This document shows positions 15,426 through 24,146 of a stretch of DNA of 40,680 bases, one piece after another (the first letter of the stretch is position 1; each line of letters opens with the position of its first letter). The DNA lies in contig JAWXTX010000013.1 of the NCBI GenBank assembly GCA_044433165.1, positions 1 through 40,680 of the forward strand. Direction: 5' to 3'. The notes beneath the pieces were generated by a model. The model made no database searches, was not told where the DNA came from, and saw only the letters and a list, made by a program, of their open reading frames with translations. Position numbers and translations under genes: made by a program. This stretch comes from Ferrimonas sp044433165 (lineage in GTDB: Bacteria; Pseudomonadota; Gammaproteobacteria; Enterobacterales; Shewanellaceae).

Positions 15426-15956
15426 ATGCAACCCACCATAAATTTATCTGATCGCTTGCTTCCTGAAATCGATGCTTTCAAACAAAACCAACAAACATTA
15501 TTACTGGCATCAACAGATAAAACACACAAATCAAATGTAAGCTATGCGCCTTATGCTATCGAAAACAATCATTTTTATATTCTCATTAGCGATATCGCCA
15601 AGCATGGAAAAAATATAAAACACAATAAACAGTTATCCGTAATGATCATTGAAGATGAACATCATACGAATAATATCTATGCTCGAAAACGGTTAACCTT
15701 TGATGTAAAAGCAGAGCTTGTTTCACGAACCAGCGCCGAATTTATAATAGGATGCGATGCCTTAATTTCGCGCTTTGGCGACATCGCTATTCATTTACGC
15801 GACTTAGCGGATTTTAACCTCTATCGGCTTCGCCCTTATCAAGGGCTTTTTGTGAAAGGCTTCGGCCAAGCATTTACAATAACAGGCAGTGACTTAACGA
15901 CGGTTGAATGGGCGCAAGGTGATGGCAAAGGGCATCAACGACAAGAAGCGCAATAA
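15426..15956 (+). CDS. hutZ: HutZ-family heme utilisation protein
   Basis: Member of the HugZ/HutZ heme-utilisation family, with a split-barrel fold like pyridoxamine phosphate oxidases. Characterised relatives bind heme and degrade it in the cytoplasm to release iron. It has 176 residues with the family segments NVSYAPYA (37-44), FYILISDIAKHGKN (50-63), MIIEDEH (73-79), IYARKRLTFD (84-93) and GLFVKGFGQAF (140-150). His170 in the C-terminal tail is at the position recalled for the axial heme ligand of Vibrio cholerae HutZ. The ATG has AAGGAG seven bases upstream, a strong site. Codon choice is visibly AT-rich (AAA, TTA, AAT) compared with most genes in the window. The usual hutW/hutX partners are not beside it. 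It ends in a terminator shared with ssb. Confidence 0.92.
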   Translation: MQPTINLSDRLLPEIDAFKQNQQTLLLASTDKTHKSNVSYAPYAIENNHFYILISDIAKHGKNIKHNKQLSVMIIEDEHHTNNIYARKRLTFDVKAELVSRTSAEFIIGCDALISRFGDIAIHLRDLADFNLYRLRPYQGLFVKGFGQAFTITGSDLTTVEWAQGDGKGHQRQEAQ

Positions 15957-16056
15957 ACACGTGTTTGAATGAAACATCAGCCATCGACTTAGGCAGACAA
16001 AAAACAATTCATTATATGCATTTGCGTGTGTTTCATACGGCCAGCTAGGCCAAAAT

Positions 16057-16084
16057 AAAAAAGCCGCTAAACAGCGGCTTTTTT
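16057..16084. terminator. Bidirectional intrinsic terminator between hutZ and ssb
   Basis: AAAAAAGCCGCT (16057-16068) pairs perfectly with AGCGGCTTTTTT (16073-16084) around AAAC. Both strands therefore end in a U-run, serving the convergent hutZ and ssb genes. Confidence 0.93.
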
Positions 16085-16119
16085 GATGCGCAAAGCACAT
16101 GATTTGTCTGTGAACGGTT

Positions 16120-16776
16120 TTAAAATGGGATGTCGTCGTCGTCCCAGCCGTCGTCCAACTTAGGGCTGTTTATCGCCGCGGGCTGAGATTGCGGAGCCGG
16201 TGCCGATGGTGCGCTATTAAAAGAGTTACCTTGGCTTGACATGGGTGCCGCAGCAGGTGGCATTTGGTCATAGGCTGGGGCTGGGCGCGATTGATTTTGG
16301 TTATAGCCACCACCTTGCCCTTGACTACCTTGCCCTTGACCGCCTTGGTTATACGAAGGTGCCGCTTGGTTAAATCCACCTTGGGCAGCGTTATTATTAC
16401 CCCAATTGCCTTGGTTATTTTGGTTGTTTTGCCCACCTTGGCTACCGCGTGAATCCAGCATTTGCATTTGATCAGCGACAATCTCAGTGGTGTAACGGTC
16501 GGTGCCGTTTTGATCCTGCCATTTGCGGGTTTGCAGCTTACCTTCCACGTAAACTTTGGAGCCCTTTTTCAGGTACTGACCGGCAATTTCACCCAGCTTG
16601 CGGAACATCACTACTGAGTGCCACTCAGTGCGTTCCTGTCGCTGCCCTTGCTGATCCGTCCAGGATTCTGAGGTTGCAATGCGAATATTTGCGACTGCAT
16701 TACCGTTAGGCATGTAACGCATTTCTGGGTCTTGCCCTAAGTTACCCACCAAGATAACTTTGTTGATGCCGGCCAT
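16120..16776 (-). CDS. ssb: Single-stranded DNA-binding protein
   Basis: Coats single-stranded DNA as a tetramer during replication, recombination and repair. It has 218 residues from the second of two adjacent ATGs; GGAG lies six bases before this ATG but only three before the other (16779). The OB-fold spans about residues 1-110, with MAGINKVILVGNLGQDPEMR, ATSESWTDQQGQRQERTEWH and KVYVEGKLQTRKWQDQNGTDRYTTEIV. A long disordered Gly/Gln/Asn-rich linker follows, then the conserved acidic tip DDDIPF that binds partner proteins. It is about 40 residues longer than the E. coli protein, all in the linker. As in many Gammaproteobacteria, ssb is near and divergent from uvrA, but here a FimV-like gene lies between them. 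I saw no clear SOS box. Confidence 0.97.
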   Translation of the reverse strand: MAGINKVILVGNLGQDPEMRYMPNGNAVANIRIATSESWTDQQGQRQERTEWHSVVMFRKLGEIAGQYLKKGSKVYVEGKLQTRKWQDQNGTDRYTTEIVADQMQMLDSRGSQGGQNNQNNQGNWGNNNAAQGGFNQAAPSYNQGGQGQGSQGQGGGYNQNQSRPAPAYDQMPPAAAPMSSQGNSFNSAPSAPAPQSQPAAINSPKLDDGWDDDDIPF

Positions 16777-16853
16777 CATTCACTCCACGATTATCTGTCA
16801 ATTCTAAGCCGCTCAATTTACCACATGCCAAAGGCTCTGCACACTTATTGCGG

Positions 16854-17696
16854 TTATTGCGATAATTGAAAAAAGCGCACTTTGGCGGTATTTTCATCTT
16901 GGTAAGCAAGCCCTTCACTTAACGAAGGACAACGCAGGTTCCGTGCTCGCAGGCGGTTGGGGCCACCATTAAAGTGGCCAACGTTCGCATCATACAGCGC
17001 CATTACCGCTCCCCACTGCGCCAATTCAAGCTGAGGCGCCAAACGCATCGCCGCGCGCCATAAGGTTTCATCGGCGCGCACGCTGCAATCGCTCAGAGCG
17101 GCCAGCTCTGGCGTCATATCCATCTTTGAGGGGGACACCATTGGCTCTTTCTGGGCTGGGCCGGAGACAACCGTCGGCAATACGGCAGTGGCGTGCGTGG
17201 GTATAGCAGAGACTGACACTTGTACTGGAGTATAGCTTGGCAGCATGGCCGTAGGCTGAGCACCATCAAGGGTCCCTTGCATGACATCCAGCGGAGCGTG
17301 AGCCGGCTCTGTTGCTAACGGTACAACAGGCACCACCTGCGCGAAGCCCTCATTCGGTGGCGTTAGCACAAAGCGCCCCAACGCATCATCCGTTACGTGT
17401 TCATTGCTACTAGCTAAAATAACGGCGCCCAGTTGCAAGGTTTCATAAATGGGCAATTGCAATGCAAATTCCCCATCCGCCATATAGCTCAATACTCTTG
17501 GCTGCGATTGAGCCGGTTGTTGTAAGAAAAAGCGTAAACTGCGCTTCTCTTGCGCTTGGCCAACCACGTTAAAATGAACGATGTTGTGGCCATTATCGGT
17601 GGAGATCCGATTGACGCTTAAATGTTCCACTGCGGCACTCGGTTGGCTCCAAGCCACGAGAATAAAACCAACCAATAGGGCCTTCATGCCATGCAT
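16854..17696 (-). CDS. Secreted FimV-like protein with a C-terminal LysM-like segment
   Basis: Exported protein of 280 residues. The start is placed at the ATG at 17696 (GAGAG upstream), giving signal peptide MKALLVGFILVAWSQPSAA directly after MHG; the frame extends upstream to 17798 without such features. After the signal come a VEHLSVNRIST beta region (~23-130), a Pro/Ala/Val-rich linker (~130-200), and a C-terminal segment at ~203-260 (DETLWRAAMRL, then MALYDANVGHFN, then NRLRARNLRCP) that resembles the LysM-like region of FimV/TspA proteins (ETLW, LYxANPxAF, NxLRxGxxL). FimV proteins help assemble polar type IV pilus and secretion complexes and bind peptidoglycan, but they are much larger, so this is a truncated or distinct relative. 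It lies in the same direction as ssb, 77 bases upstream of it. Confidence 0.7.
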   Translation of the reverse strand: MHGMKALLVGFILVAWSQPSAAVEHLSVNRISTDNGHNIVHFNVVGQAQEKRSLRFFLQQPAQSQPRVLSYMADGEFALQLPIYETLQLGAVILASSNEHVTDDALGRFVLTPPNEGFAQVVPVVPLATEPAHAPLDVMQGTLDGAQPTAMLPSYTPVQVSVSAIPTHATAVLPTVVSGPAQKEPMVSPSKMDMTPELAALSDCSVRADETLWRAAMRLAPQLELAQWGAVMALYDANVGHFNGGPNRLRARNLRCPSLSEGLAYQDENTAKVRFFQLSQ

Positions 17697-17970
17697 ATTC
17701 ACACTCTCAAGGGGACGTTGCGGCGACAAAGCGCACGCACCAACATTCATGGCGCGCAGTGTACCCATTTCTGCAGGCCGTGCCAGTTGCAATGCCATTT
17801 GTCGCCGAAGCGCGGCTCAGGTAATGCCCTTTAACCATCGCCAGCCACTGTTGTACTAAGCCACCACCAAAGATCGCCATCCACGGAATTGCGCTTAGCT
17901 TGGATTAATCGGTCTCCGCCGTTAAGGAACTGTGCGATACTGGTAACACTTTGGCTTACGCACCGCAGGC

Positions 17971-20799
17971 ATGATGGATAAGATTGAGATACGGGGCGCT
18001 CGTACCCATAACCTAAAAAACATTAATTTGACCATTCCACGCGATCAATTAACGGTGATCACCGGCCTTTCGGGCTCGGGCAAATCATCACTGGCTTTTG
18101 ATACGCTCTATGCCGAAGGACAACGGCGTTATGTGGAGTCGCTATCGGCTTATGCTCGCCAGTTTTTGTCGTTAATGGAAAAGCCCGATGTTGACCACAT
18201 TGAAGGCTTATCTCCCGCCATTTCAATTGAACAGAAATCCACCAGCCACAATCCGCGTTCAACCGTTGGCACCATTACCGAAGTATACGATTACTTACGT
18301 TTGCTTTATGCGCGGGTGGGCGAACCGCGCTGCCCAACACACCACACACCATTAACGGCGCAAACCGTCAGCCAAATGGTGGATAAAGTGCTAGCACTGC
18401 CCGAGGGCAGCAAGCAAATGCTGCTGGCACCGGTGGTACAAGACCGTAAAGGGGAACACGTAAAGCTGTTAGAAAGCTTGGCGGCCCAAGGTTATGTGCG
18501 CGCCCGCATTGATGGCGAGATCTGTGACTTGTCCGATCCCCCTATCTTAGAACTGCACGTTAAACACACCATTGAAGTGGTGGTGGATCGCTTTAAAGTT
18601 CGCGCCGATCTGGCGCAGCGTTTAGCCGAGTCTTTTGAAACCGCACTGGCGTTATCCCATGGCATTGCCACCGTCATCAGCATGGAAGCAAACGACCTCG
18701 AGCCATTGCTGTTTTCGGCCAACTTTGCCTGCCCTGTCTGTGGTTACTCCATGAGTGAGCTGGAACCGCGGATCTTCTCTTTTAATAATCCCGCCGGTGC
18801 CTGCCCTACCTGTGATGGCCTTGGGGTACAGCAGTTTTTTGATGAGCAGCGGGTGGTTACTAACCCTGAGTTGTCGCTTGCAGGTGGCTGCATTCGCGGC
18901 TGGGATAGACGCAATTTTTACTACCATCAAATGCTGTTAAGCCTCGCACAGCATTACAATTTTGATTTAGAAACACCATGGCAAGCGCTGCCGGCTAAAA
19001 TCCGCAAAATTGTGCTAGAAGGCTCAGGGCGTGAAAGCATCGATTTCAAATACAACAACGATCGCGGCGATACCGTGGTGCGCAAACACCCCTTTGAGGG
19101 AATTTTAAATAATTTAAACCGGCGCTATAAAGAAACCGAGTCCAACACCGTACGGGAGGAGCTGGCCAAATACATCTCCACCAGCGCTTGCCGTAGCTGT
19201 GGCGGATCACGTCTACGGGAAGAGGCGCGTAACGTCTTTGTGGGCGACACGCCTTTACCGGCCTTAACCGAGTGGGCAATTGGCGAGGCCGCCGCCTGGT
19301 TTGCGCAATTGCAATTTGAGGGGCAAAAAGCGCAAATCGCCGATAAAATATTAAAAGAGATCCAAGATCGCCTCGGTTTTTTAGTTAATGTCGGCTTAAA
19401 TTACCTCACCTTATCGCGTTCAGCCGATACCCTCTCTGGTGGTGAAGCACAACGGATCCGCCTTGCCAGCCAAATTGGCGCAGGGCTGGTTGGGGTGATG
19501 TACGTACTGGATGAACCCTCTATTGGCCTACACCAACGCGATAATGAGCGCTTACTTGGCACCTTGGAACACCTGCGCGACTTAGGCAATACCGTGCTGG
19601 TGGTAGAGCACGATGAAGACGCCATTCGAGCTGCCGATTACATCATCGACATCGGTCCTGGCGCTGGCGTCCATGGTGGTCAAGTCGTGGCTGCTGGCAC
19701 CTTAGCTGAGATCCTACAAGTGGAAGACTCACTCACTGCCGATTATCTCTCTGGCCGCAAACAAATTGCCTTGCCACTCACCCGCACCCCGAATGATCCC
19801 GACAAGCAAATCCAACTGTTCGGTGCCAGTGGTAATAATCTCAAAAACGTGGATTTAAGCATTCCTATCGGCTTAATGACGTGTGTAACTGGGGTCTCTG
19901 GCTCTGGTAAGTCCACCCTCATTAACGATACTTTTTATAAAATTGCTCACATTGCCTTAAATGGCGCGACGGTGGATGAGCCCGCGCCCTATCGCGCCGT
20001 TACTGGCATGGAGCTGTGCGATAAAGTGGTCGACATCGATCAAAGCCCCATTGGCCGGACACCGCGCTCCAATCCAGCCACCTACACCGGCATTTTCACG
20101 CCCATTCGAGAGTTATTTGCCGGCACCCACGAAGCCCGTGCCCGCGGCTATAAACCGGGGCGCTTCTCCTTTAACGTGAAAGGTGGCCGCTGCGAAGCTT
20201 GCCAAGGGGATGGCGTGATTAAGGTTGAGATGCACTTTTTGCCGGATGTCTATGTGCCTTGCGATCAATGCCAAGGCAAACGCTACAACCGCGAAACCCT
20301 TGAGGTCCATTACAAAGGCAAAAACATTCATCAGGTGCTGGAGATGACGGTCGAAGAATCGCGAGAATTCTTTGATCCAATCCCAGCCATTGCGCGCAAA
20401 CTGCAAACGCTTATCGATGTGGGCTTGGCCTATATTCGCTTAGGGCAAGCGGCAACCACCCTCTCTGGTGGCGAAGCTCAACGGGTAAAACTGGCCAAAG
20501 AGTTGTCCAAGCGCGACACCGGCAAAACCCTTTATATATTGGATGAACCCACCACCGGTTTGCATTTTAAAGACATTCAGATGCTGTTAGACGTGCTGCA
20601 TCGATTGCGCGATCGCGGTAACACCGTGGTGGTGATTGAGCACAATCTGGATGTGATTAAAACCGCCGATTGGATTGTGGACTTAGGCCCTGAAGGCGGC
20701 TCTGGTGGCGGCCAAATTTTAGTAACCGGTACCCCAGAACAGATTGTGGCTTGTGCAGAATCGCATACGGCGCGCTTTTTAAAACCGCTACTGCGCTAA
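17971..20799 (+). CDS. uvrA: Excinuclease ABC subunit A
   Basis: DNA damage sensor of nucleotide excision repair; UvrA2 with UvrB scans DNA and recruits UvrC. It has 942 residues, the full normal length. Visible are the opening KIEIRGARTHNLKNI, Walker A GLSGSGKSS (32-40), CxxC zinc motifs (CPVC, CPTC), the ABC signature LSGGEAQRIRLA, the second Walker A GVSGSGKST (641-649), the second zinc module CEAC/CDQC, and the second signature LSGGEAQRVKLA followed by LYILDEPTTGLH. The start could be the ATG at 17971 or the one directly after it at 17974; neither has a clear Shine-Dalgarno. Expression is SOS-controlled in E. coli, but I could not find a good LexA box in the upstream gap. Confidence 0.98.
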   Translation: MMDKIEIRGARTHNLKNINLTIPRDQLTVITGLSGSGKSSLAFDTLYAEGQRRYVESLSAYARQFLSLMEKPDVDHIEGLSPAISIEQKSTSHNPRSTVGTITEVYDYLRLLYARVGEPRCPTHHTPLTAQTVSQMVDKVLALPEGSKQMLLAPVVQDRKGEHVKLLESLAAQGYVRARIDGEICDLSDPPILELHVKHTIEVVVDRFKVRADLAQRLAESFETALALSHGIATVISMEANDLEPLLFSANFACPVCGYSMSELEPRIFSFNNPAGACPTCDGLGVQQFFDEQRVVTNPELSLAGGCIRGWDRRNFYYHQMLLSLAQHYNFDLETPWQALPAKIRKIVLEGSGRESIDFKYNNDRGDTVVRKHPFEGILNNLNRRYKETESNTVREELAKYISTSACRSCGGSRLREEARNVFVGDTPLPALTEWAIGEAAAWFAQLQFEGQKAQIADKILKEIQDRLGFLVNVGLNYLTLSRSADTLSGGEAQRIRLASQIGAGLVGVMYVLDEPSIGLHQRDNERLLGTLEHLRDLGNTVLVVEHDEDAIRAADYIIDIGPGAGVHGGQVVAAGTLAEILQVEDSLTADYLSGRKQIALPLTRTPNDPDKQIQLFGASGNNLKNVDLSIPIGLMTCVTGVSGSGKSTLINDTFYKIAHIALNGATVDEPAPYRAVTGMELCDKVVDIDQSPIGRTPRSNPATYTGIFTPIRELFAGTHEARARGYKPGRFSFNVKGGRCEACQGDGVIKVEMHFLPDVYVPCDQCQGKRYNRETLEVHYKGKNIHQVLEMTVEESREFFDPIPAIARKLQTLIDVGLAYIRLGQAATTLSGGEAQRVKLAKELSKRDTGKTLYILDEPTTGLHFKDIQMLLDVLHRLRDRGNTVVVIEHNLDVIKTADWIVDLGPEGGSGGGQILVTGTPEQIVACAESHTARFLKPLLR

Positions 20800-20807
20800 T
20801 TTGCGCG

Positions 20808-20840
20808 GGGATAGCGCAGCCATTGCGCTGTCCCTGCCTT
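20808..20840 (+). terminator. Possible terminator of uvrA
   Basis: GGGATAGCGCA (20808-20818) pairs with TGCGCTGTCCC (20824-20834), with one G-U pair and a five-base loop, nine bases after the uvrA stop. The tail TGCCTTTCC is only weakly U-rich. Confidence 0.5.
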
Positions 20841-20939
20841 TCCCTGCCATTGTTATATTACCGTATTCACATCGTGGCTGATGGCTGACTGCCCCCGCTT
20901 GCCAGTTATCTGCAACCAGCCTACAGCCACCATGTGCCT

Positions 20940-22046
20940 TTAAATGCTACGTAATACTTGGATCACCTGCCCCATATCACGGCTGTGGTTATAGATGTGA
21001 GGCGAGATCCGCACGCCGGTAAAACGTTCATCGGTATGAATGCCGGCTGCTTGTAAGGCGGTGAGTAACCGCGATTGATATTGCCCTAAATTAAGGAGCA
21101 GCGTGCCACTGCGCTGCGTTGGTTCATGGGGCGACACCACCAATTCACCAAAGGCGTCGATCAATTGTTGTTGCAGCGCCAAATTGTGTTGGCGTATCCG
21201 CGCAATGCCATAATCCACAAGGTATTGCATGCTATCTGCGGCAATCACAAAAGGGGCAACAGTTGGTGTACCCCCCCAAAAACGCTGCGCATCGGGGTGA
21301 TCCACATAGTGGTGCACATCTAATTCGAAGGGATCTTGCTGACCAAACCACCCCAAATCCTGCGAATGGCAATGCACCAGCCGATGTCGATTCACCCATA
21401 AAAAGCCTGCGCCCGCACCGCCACATAGCCACTTAACGCATGACCCTAAGGCAAAATCCGGTTGCCATTGGTCCAATTCAATGGGGATCACACCAGCAGT
21501 TTGCGCCACATCCAACGTCACCATAATCTGCCGTTGATGCGCCAACTCAATGATCGCTTGCACTGGTGCTTGCAACCCTAAATTGGCAAAGCCATGGCTC
21601 AACCATACCATGCCAATATCGGCCGTGAGGTAATCGGCCCATACGCCAATGTCGGTTAAATCTAACGATTTAGGAATAAAGCGCAATTGCTGTTGGCCTA
21701 AAGGTAAAGCGCGCGTTAAAGCAAAACCGGTACTGGGGAAATCGTGCTCTGCAATCAGTACTTTTTGCCCTTCTTTTAACGCCGGCAGAGTGCGCGCTAA
21801 TTTGGCAATGCCGCTGGCCACATTCACTTGCGGACTTAATGACTCGGCGTTCGTGGCTAACACGTGGGCTAACACATGCCGAAATTGCTGAATGTGGCTC
21901 AGCCATTGCTGCCACGGATCGCTGCTTTGCGCCCACACATCAAAATAGCGCTCGTTAAAACGGCTTTGACTGCGCTGCAACGGCCGTCCAATGCCATGAC
22001 TGGCTAAATAAGTGCCCGCAGGCAATAAAAAATCTTTTGCTGCCAT
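20940..22046 (-). CDS. Aminotransferase class V / kynureninase-like PLP enzyme
   Basis: PLP-dependent enzyme of the class V fold, 368 residues from the ATG at 22046 (TGGAG seven bases upstream); a longer frame to 22106 lacks support. The cofactor-binding motif is DVAQTAGVIPIEL (Asp179 contacts the pyridine nitrogen), then DFALGSCVKWLCGGAGAGFLWV with Lys205 as the Schiff-base lysine. RFWGGTPTVAPF and the C-terminal GVRISPHIYN segment, with an Arg expected to bind a substrate carboxylate, resemble kynureninase. It is shorter than true kynureninases (about 410-430 residues), and no tryptophan-degradation gene is nearby, so the substrate is unknown. Cysteine desulfurase is unlikely because the Cys-containing loop is not seen. 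It is convergent with uvrA and monocistronic. Confidence 0.75.
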   Translation of the reverse strand: MAAKDFLLPAGTYLASHGIGRPLQRSQSRFNERYFDVWAQSSDPWQQWLSHIQQFRHVLAHVLATNAESLSPQVNVASGIAKLARTLPALKEGQKVLIAEHDFPSTGFALTRALPLGQQQLRFIPKSLDLTDIGVWADYLTADIGMVWLSHGFANLGLQAPVQAIIELAHQRQIMVTLDVAQTAGVIPIELDQWQPDFALGSCVKWLCGGAGAGFLWVNRHRLVHCHSQDLGWFGQQDPFELDVHHYVDHPDAQRFWGGTPTVAPFVIAADSMQYLVDYGIARIRQHNLALQQQLIDAFGELVVSPHEPTQRSGTLLLNLGQYQSRLLTALQAAGIHTDERFTGVRISPHIYNHSRDMGQVIQVLRSI

Positions 22047-22323
22047 CCATACACTCCATCTTAATGTGTTCCCATTGGCGCAGATTGCCTGCGCCCTGCC
22101 CAACAATTACCAAGCCGAACACTTTGTAATGGCTTTGGTATTTATCGAAACTGTAGCTTGTGATGGGTCATTGATGGTTGATATCCGGCTTATCGCTAGC
22201 GGCTAAATTTAAACCTTGATTTCAACTTTACTTAAATAAATCAAGTACTAATAAATGGTGGCCACGCCATAAGCAACCAACGCAATGCGACCAATCGCTA
22301 GCGTTGGAGACAGGCGCTTAAAC

Positions 22324-22357
22324 ATAAAAAAACCACCGAGCCAAACTCGGTGGTTTT
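22324..22357 (-). terminator. Intrinsic terminator of the chemoreceptor gene
   Basis: On the minus strand AAAACCACCGAG and CTCGGTGGTTTT form a perfect 12-pair stem with a five-base loop, and the T-run continues for several bases before ATG. It lies 26 bases after the chemoreceptor stop. Confidence 0.92.
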
Positions 22358-22382
22358 GTGCACAAAAAGCAAAATAAAACGA

Positions 22383-23966
22383 TTAACGATGCGACTGTTG
22401 CACGCTGTCGGCCCAAAACTGCTGAGATAACTTGGCTTGCTTATTGGCCAACGCCGCTAACGCTTCGCTGCACTTGGTGGTTTGTTCCGCATCCATGGAA
22501 TTGGCTTGCGCTAAATCGCTAATGGTTTGAATGGATTGGGCAATATCTTGAGTGACAATCCGCTGTTGGTGCATTGCCGCTGAGATCTGGCCACAAACAC
22601 CATTGCTGTGATCCACCGCTTGGCGCAAAGTCTCAAAAGATTGATCCACACGCTGAGTCAACTCAACCGAGTGATCCACCGCTTGCTGCCCTTCAGACAT
22701 TGCCAAACCGGCTTCTTGGGTCGCATCTAAAAATTGCTTAATGATGGTTTCAATCTCAATGGTGGACTCAGCGGTGCGGCTTGCTAAGCTACGTACCTCA
22801 TCCGCCACCACCGCAAAGCCACGACCGCTGTCTCCAGCGCGCGCCGCTTCAATGGCCGCATTTAATGCCAATAAGTTGGTTTGTTCGGCAATACTGCGGA
22901 TCACATCCAACACATTCGACACCGCTTGGCTGTCTCGTTCAATGGTACCAATGGCCGCCGCAATGCGATTTACGTCGGTGCTCAGATTCGCAATAACCCC
23001 CTGCACTTCGGTTAACAGCACGCTGCCTTGATTGGCAATGTCTTGGCTTTGTTTCAATGCGGTGGCGACCGAATCGGTATTATCCACTACCTCACCAAAG
23101 CTCACGGTCATCTCTTCTACCGCTGCTGCTGCCGTTACCGTTTGCTGCGACTGCTGCTCAACCCGTTGTTGCGTGGCGATCATGGACGTTTGTAAATGCT
23201 GCCCTAATTCATCCAAGGAACTGGCAGAGTCGGCCATCCGCGCCATCGCACCACTCATGGTGCCATTTAGCACCGTTAAGGCGGTATTGATTTGGCACAG
23301 GTCATCTTGGCCACCGCTAAAGATCGCGTTAGCGATGGGGTCATCCTGCACCTGTTTTGCTTGCTGTATTAGCTGAGCAAAAGGCTGCAACTGCCACCAC
23401 AGTAACGCCATGGTTGCCAAGGCGCCGCACGCCGCGCCAAACCAAGGCAAGACTCCATGTAAGCCAAGAGTGAGCACTAAGCCAGCACCAACCCCCGCCA
23501 ACAACCGTTGTGAAAAGCCCATCATCGGTTTGGTTAAGGCGGAGCTCTGATTATTCTTGAGCTGTGAATAGAGCGCGTCAGCGCGCGCGACATCGCTGCG
23601 CTGAGGGCATTTAAGCACGGCCTGATATTCCGCCACACGCCCTTGGTGCATAATGGGGTTTACCGACATATGCGCCCAATAATACTGAGCATTGACGCTA
23701 CAAAATTGCACCAAACCTTGCCAACTGCGGCCACTGCGGAGGGTACTCCACATGCTGCTAAACAGGGCATCAGGCATGCCAGCATGCTTCAGCGTTTCAA
23801 AAGACTGCCCCTGTAACTGCTCAGGCGTACGCTGACTTAGCTGCGCCAGTTCATGATTCGCAAACTTGATCAGACCTTGTGGATCAAAAGTAAAAAGCAA
23901 TATTTGATCGCTTGGAAGCGCACGCTCTTGCGCAGAGGATTTTGAAAGTGCTGACACTGCAACCAT
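22383..23966 (-). CDS. Methyl-accepting chemotaxis protein with N-terminal Aer-like PAS domain
   Basis: Chemoreceptor of 527 residues that likely senses redox or energy state from the cytoplasm. The N-terminal PAS domain (~20-125) follows Aer closely: a QLSQRTPEQLQGQ helix, MPDALFSSMWSTLRSG, and Trp82 in SWQGLV matching the Aer tryptophan after the KGEP segment. The Aer RHPDMP stretch reads KHAGMP here, so the arginine is replaced by Lys60. Two closely spaced hydrophobic helices (~154-170 and 173-190) give an Aer-like membrane anchor with almost no periplasmic part. A HAMP-like linker and long coiled coil follow, with the signalling tip EQTNLLALNAAIEAARAG and GFAVVADEVRSLA near 365-395. There is no C-terminal NWETF-type tether for CheR/CheB. 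The ATG has a poorly spaced AGAG, so a nearby downstream codon could be the true start. Confidence 0.93.
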   Translation of the reverse strand: MVAVSALSKSSAQERALPSDQILLFTFDPQGLIKFANHELAQLSQRTPEQLQGQSFETLKHAGMPDALFSSMWSTLRSGRSWQGLVQFCSVNAQYYWAHMSVNPIMHQGRVAEYQAVLKCPQRSDVARADALYSQLKNNQSSALTKPMMGFSQRLLAGVGAGLVLTLGLHGVLPWFGAACGALATMALLWWQLQPFAQLIQQAKQVQDDPIANAIFSGGQDDLCQINTALTVLNGTMSGAMARMADSASSLDELGQHLQTSMIATQQRVEQQSQQTVTAAAAVEEMTVSFGEVVDNTDSVATALKQSQDIANQGSVLLTEVQGVIANLSTDVNRIAAAIGTIERDSQAVSNVLDVIRSIAEQTNLLALNAAIEAARAGDSGRGFAVVADEVRSLASRTAESTIEIETIIKQFLDATQEAGLAMSEGQQAVDHSVELTQRVDQSFETLRQAVDHSNGVCGQISAAMHQQRIVTQDIAQSIQTISDLAQANSMDAEQTTKCSEALAALANKQAKLSQQFWADSVQQSHR

Positions 23967-24146
23967 CTCTTTGAATTTTAATAGGTTAATTTAGCGATAA
24001 GAACTAAGAAATAATGCGAGCAAACGCAGATATTACCGCACCATAATCCAATTTTTTGCCCACCAAGATTAATTCTCATACTGACTGGCCGTTATTTAAC
24101 CTGCCATTAAGGACGCTTAAGTTATCCCCCAAGGCTGCGGCCAAAG

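Noticed and set aside
17771..17786. CTG-N10-CAG spacing upstream of uvrA, resembling a LexA (SOS) box frame
   Set aside because: The ten central bases are GC-rich (CAGGCCGTGC), unlike the alternating A/T core of LexA sites, and the site lies inside the leader of the FimV-like gene far from the uvrA start.
22277..22307. Inverted repeat CCAACGC / GCGTTGG between the PLP enzyme and the chemoreceptor
   Set aside because: Seven-base arms separated by 17 bases are weak, and the real terminator at 22324-22357 explains the end of the chemoreceptor gene.
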